Below, in pieces: positions 61,601-64,000 of a stretch of DNA of 64,000 bases. A program made the position numbers and the translations under genes. The notes below the pieces were generated by a model. It was not told the origin of the DNA, did no database searches, and saw only the letters and a list, made by a program, of their open reading frames with translations. How positions within the stretch are numbered: position 1 is the first letter of the stretch; each line of letters begins with the position of its first letter. This DNA is from Bugula neritina (lineage: Eukaryota > Bryozoa > Gymnolaemata > Cheilostomatida > Bugulidae). The stretch is taken from NCBI GenBank assembly GCA_964035545.1, contig OZ037771.1, positions 14,070,633 to 14,134,632 of the forward strand, written 5' to 3'.

Positions 61601-63289
61601 CGGTGGGACTGCTGACAATGCAAGATCATGGTGACAGTGGCGAGCAGGTAGCCATTGCCCTGTTTGGTAAGCCATGTGCCCAGAATACCTACAGCATAAT
61701 TAATGTTTCCACATTTTCGACGCAATCTAGTTTAACAAGCTGTTTGTCTGTTCTTAAAACTACAGAAGATGTTGACAGTTGAATCTTGTACACTCTCATA
61801 TTCTGGAAGTTTTTTTCTGATGGCCTAAAATCTTTTAAAATTATGTATCTAAAATCGTTCTGCCTTAAAAAATGTTAACCGATAATGAAAGGTTTCCAAT
61901 AAAAATTTATGTTTACATTTTGCTAGGCGCCCATTACATTTCATTGGACAAGCCTGCAGATGAAGAGAAGAGACCACCAATTGTTTGGATGTCCGGTTGG
62001 TCGGTTTACCCACCCTTTAGGTAAAGTAATAAATTTGTTTAAACAGTAACTAATAATTCTGTATAGTTTGAAAATATAATTAATTAGCCTGCAATATACC
62101 TGATTTATGTTTGCTTCCATTGGAGTTGTATTTCCTTTTTACTGAAATATTATTCTGTAAATAGATATAATATAATAACAGATTGTTACATCAAAGCATC
62201 GACTATTACTGCCAAGTATAATATTGTGATTTACTTGTAGCAGGAGAATATAAACAAACAGACCAGCTGTTAGTACTTTTCATCTTATTAATACAGCCTT
62301 CAATCTATGCCCTGCAATAACCTGCTATAATTTGTATATCATAGATTTTCCATTTCTTACATGTAGGAAAAATTGCATACAAACTCTTATTAGGGTTCTA
62401 TTTAGTTTTTCATAATATTAATATAATTTTCCAATTATGCAATTAATTATTACCCGTGCAAATTTACCCTTAATATTTCTATTGTGCCAATTAACCAGTG
62501 CAGCTATAGTTTTACCTATATGTCATTTTTTACTAAATATGATAATAACAAGTTGAATTAGTAATATAGCTGGTGCCATACCCAAATGATGTAATTAATA
62601 AATGGTATGGTGATAAGAGCAACAATGTTATGTAATATTTGAATTGTCTCCCTTACACATGTAGTCACTGTAAGTGCTGGTAATGAGTGTAAAAAACTTA
62701 TGAATCACTAAGTGTATATGAGAAGATAGTTTAAGGTAGAAATGTTTAACATTTACAAATATGTTACAAAACATTATCACATAGTAGATAATAATAGTAA
62801 AACAAATATCAATAAAATAGTATAAACACACCTAATAATGAAGCTATATACTGTAGTTATATACTGAAGTTTATTTTCTAACAGTCTCAAAAATTCTATT
62901 ATGTAGATAATATTCTAAACAGATATGGCTCTTGATAAAAGCATAGAAACTAATTGCATATATCATAAAAATAAGATAACTCTAATTATGTTCAACACAT
63001 CTTTCTGATGGGAACTAACATGTGCTGCTAGTGAGTTGATATAAAGTTTGTAACTTTGCTAGATAGACTTCATTTGTGGAAAACATTCACTTCAGGTGGA
63101 CGTTACACAGAAAAGATGTACTGATGGTACATAGCTGTAAGTATAATTTATATTTTCAATAACACTCAAAGTTCATTACTTCCTTTATATTTTGAAATTT
63201 TAACCATTAAGCATATATATATTGTGAATATCATAATAATAATATATGTTTTAGATTTTGCTGGTAGTCTGTGGACAGACAACTGCTGA
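58619..63289 (+). CDS. Nine-exon gene, product not recognised (possible beta-propeller-like protein)
   Basis: Exons with GT..AG borders and consistent phases: 58619-58805 (5' edge uncertain, 58652 also possible), 58986-59186, 59720-59820, 60008-60126, 60505-60649, 61544-61666, 61927-62020, 63096-63136, and 63255-63289 ending in TGA. All eight joins keep one frame of about 348 codons. Landmarks: ITGERAAKWVRYDSFASP, LNSDTGVEYDTAGYDTL, NLVFAVNGSHASLVDP, YLPELDFFVIFGNFST, FTVEKAGKKCPWLPM, LWRKIWEVSDEEGSQVL, TPDGYVVVTTPVGLLTM and IVWMSGWSVYPPF. Short strands with Asp-Gly and NGS-type turns resemble a beta-propeller or quinoprotein fold, which is only an impression. The 5' end and signal peptide are not found, so it is partial. 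The last two exons are least certain because a further GTAAGT donor follows at 63309. Confidence 0.65.
59301..59402. repeat. Intronic hairpin, 22-bp stem
   Basis: AGATGCAACACAAAGCTTGG (59301-59320) pairs with CCAAGCTGTGTGCTGCATCT (59383-59402) with two mismatches. The loop is G/T-rich (tttggtggggtttgatct). It lies in intron 2 of the gene and could be a tiny inverted-repeat element. Confidence 0.65.
60885..61233. mobile_element. hAT-like non-autonomous element in intron 5
   Basis: The left end cactgggctgtccaacagg followed by cggccccagggccgg, and the right end ggcccttggtctgaaaagg followed by ttagacgcaactccc, match the known end style of a hAT-type family (GGG-TGTCCAAC ends with GGCCC stretches). 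The flanking 8-bp tgctatag (60877-60884) and cactatag (61234-61241) agree at six of eight positions, as expected of an aged 8-bp target duplication. There is no transposase. A minus-strand frame inside is an artefact. Confidence 0.65.
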
Positions 63290-64000
63290 TAGGGATAATG
63301 AAACAAGGTAAGTGTAGACTACATGGTTATGTTGATCTATATATACATATGAACTGTCTTTACACATAGTTTTATATGCAAGATATGTAATCATTAATGT
63401 TGCTATGGTTACGTGCCTTAATTTACTCTCTATATAATTATATTAATAATTAATTATTATATATTCATTATAAAGCAGCTATTTGTGTCAATTAATTTAG
63501 AATTGATTAAATATGAAAATATAGTTGAATTTTCCAAAAAATATTTACTGATTAAATTGTGAAATAGTTTTTATATGCAAATTAGAGCTTTTTGTGTTTA
63601 ATAAATTATAGCGCTGTTTAAGTATTAAAAACAGAAAATAGAGTTTATATAAAATAATATACTGTTTCATCATGATAAATACTACACAAAGCACATGCTT
63701 ACATTTTTATAGAACTTGAAATACTAGAAAATACAGCTAAAACTATTTTGTGCATCTCAAGTATATAAGGTACTAAGTCAAGAAAATGCATTGTTTTGGT
63801 TAGCAACACTTTGTTGGCTACTTTCATTTGCTATATAAGTTGATGAAATAGAACTTTGCATGTTTATGGATGAGGTAATCCAGTAATTTGTTTGCAATGC
63901 ATAGGAGTGTTTTATTATAACAGTAAAGTTGATGATCCACACATATCTAATTCACTTAATTCACTTTTATTGCATCAGCAAATAAAACTGATGTTTACAA
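61234..64000. other. Introns and 3' flank of the nine-exon gene
   Basis: Apart from exons 6-9 this is AT-rich. Intron 7 (62021-63095) includes a GTGCCA-type repeat trace near 62440-62530. After 63310 I see no further exon, although a GTAAGT at 63309 suggests transcription may continue. No recognised gene reaches the window end. Confidence 0.45.

Overview
The window looks like nuclear DNA from an animal with AT-rich, intron-rich, transposon-rich chromosomes. It has short exons bounded by GT..AG sites, AATAAA signals, microsatellites, a decayed non-LTR retrotransposon, hAT-like and foldback elements, and no operons or long open frames. An early-branching or marine invertebrate (for example a sponge or cnidarian) fits best, but this is inference. 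No species is assigned.

Layout. 1-5.4 kb is non-coding and AT-rich, with drifting short-word repeats. A REL-endonuclease-type non-LTR retrotransposon lies on the minus strand; its 3' half is at 5.6-7.66 kb and its 5' part resumes at 27.59-28.44 kb. The two halves are separated by a 19.9-kb block (7658-27593). Its ends are short inverted repeats (CCCAACTAAC / GTTAGTGGG), flanked by a GTT(C) target duplication and by ACGTT-rich arrays of about 181 bp (left) and 161 bp (right) period. A second, uninterrupted copy of the retrotransposon at 42.8-45.7 kb serves as the empty site. This block is the most interesting object here: a giant DNA-transposon-like element with no recognised transposase. It carries a small spliced gene (22786-22870 joined in frame to 26425-26563), a 66-bp minisatellite in that gene's intron, a foldback element (15389-18360), a GC-rich patch with hairpins and a G14 run, and a relic of another transposon.

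The flank of the retrotransposon (27.6-32.94 kb) is repeated at 44.8-50.99 kb, so the whole locus is a segmental duplication. Both copies carry exon fragments of one unrecognised gene, broken in different ways. Divergence by eye is about 6% over most of the retrotransposon and about 2% beyond position 27.87 kb, a mosaic that suggests gene conversion.

Copy 2 leads directly into a 3.1-kb tandem duplication (50991-54097 and 54098-58665). Its breakpoint lies inside an exon of the only convincing intact gene, a nine-exon plus-strand gene at 58.6-63.3 kb encoding a protein I do not recognise. The second tandem unit also holds a 1.47-kb foldback element with 16-bp terminal repeats, and intron 5 of the gene holds a 349-bp hAT-like element.

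Regions 32.9-42.8 kb are mostly non-coding, with a polypurine tract (36.86-37.13 kb) and a long stretch of cryptically simple sequence (38.7-42.7 kb). All identities, divergence figures and exon joins were made by reading and need alignment or RNA data for confirmation.
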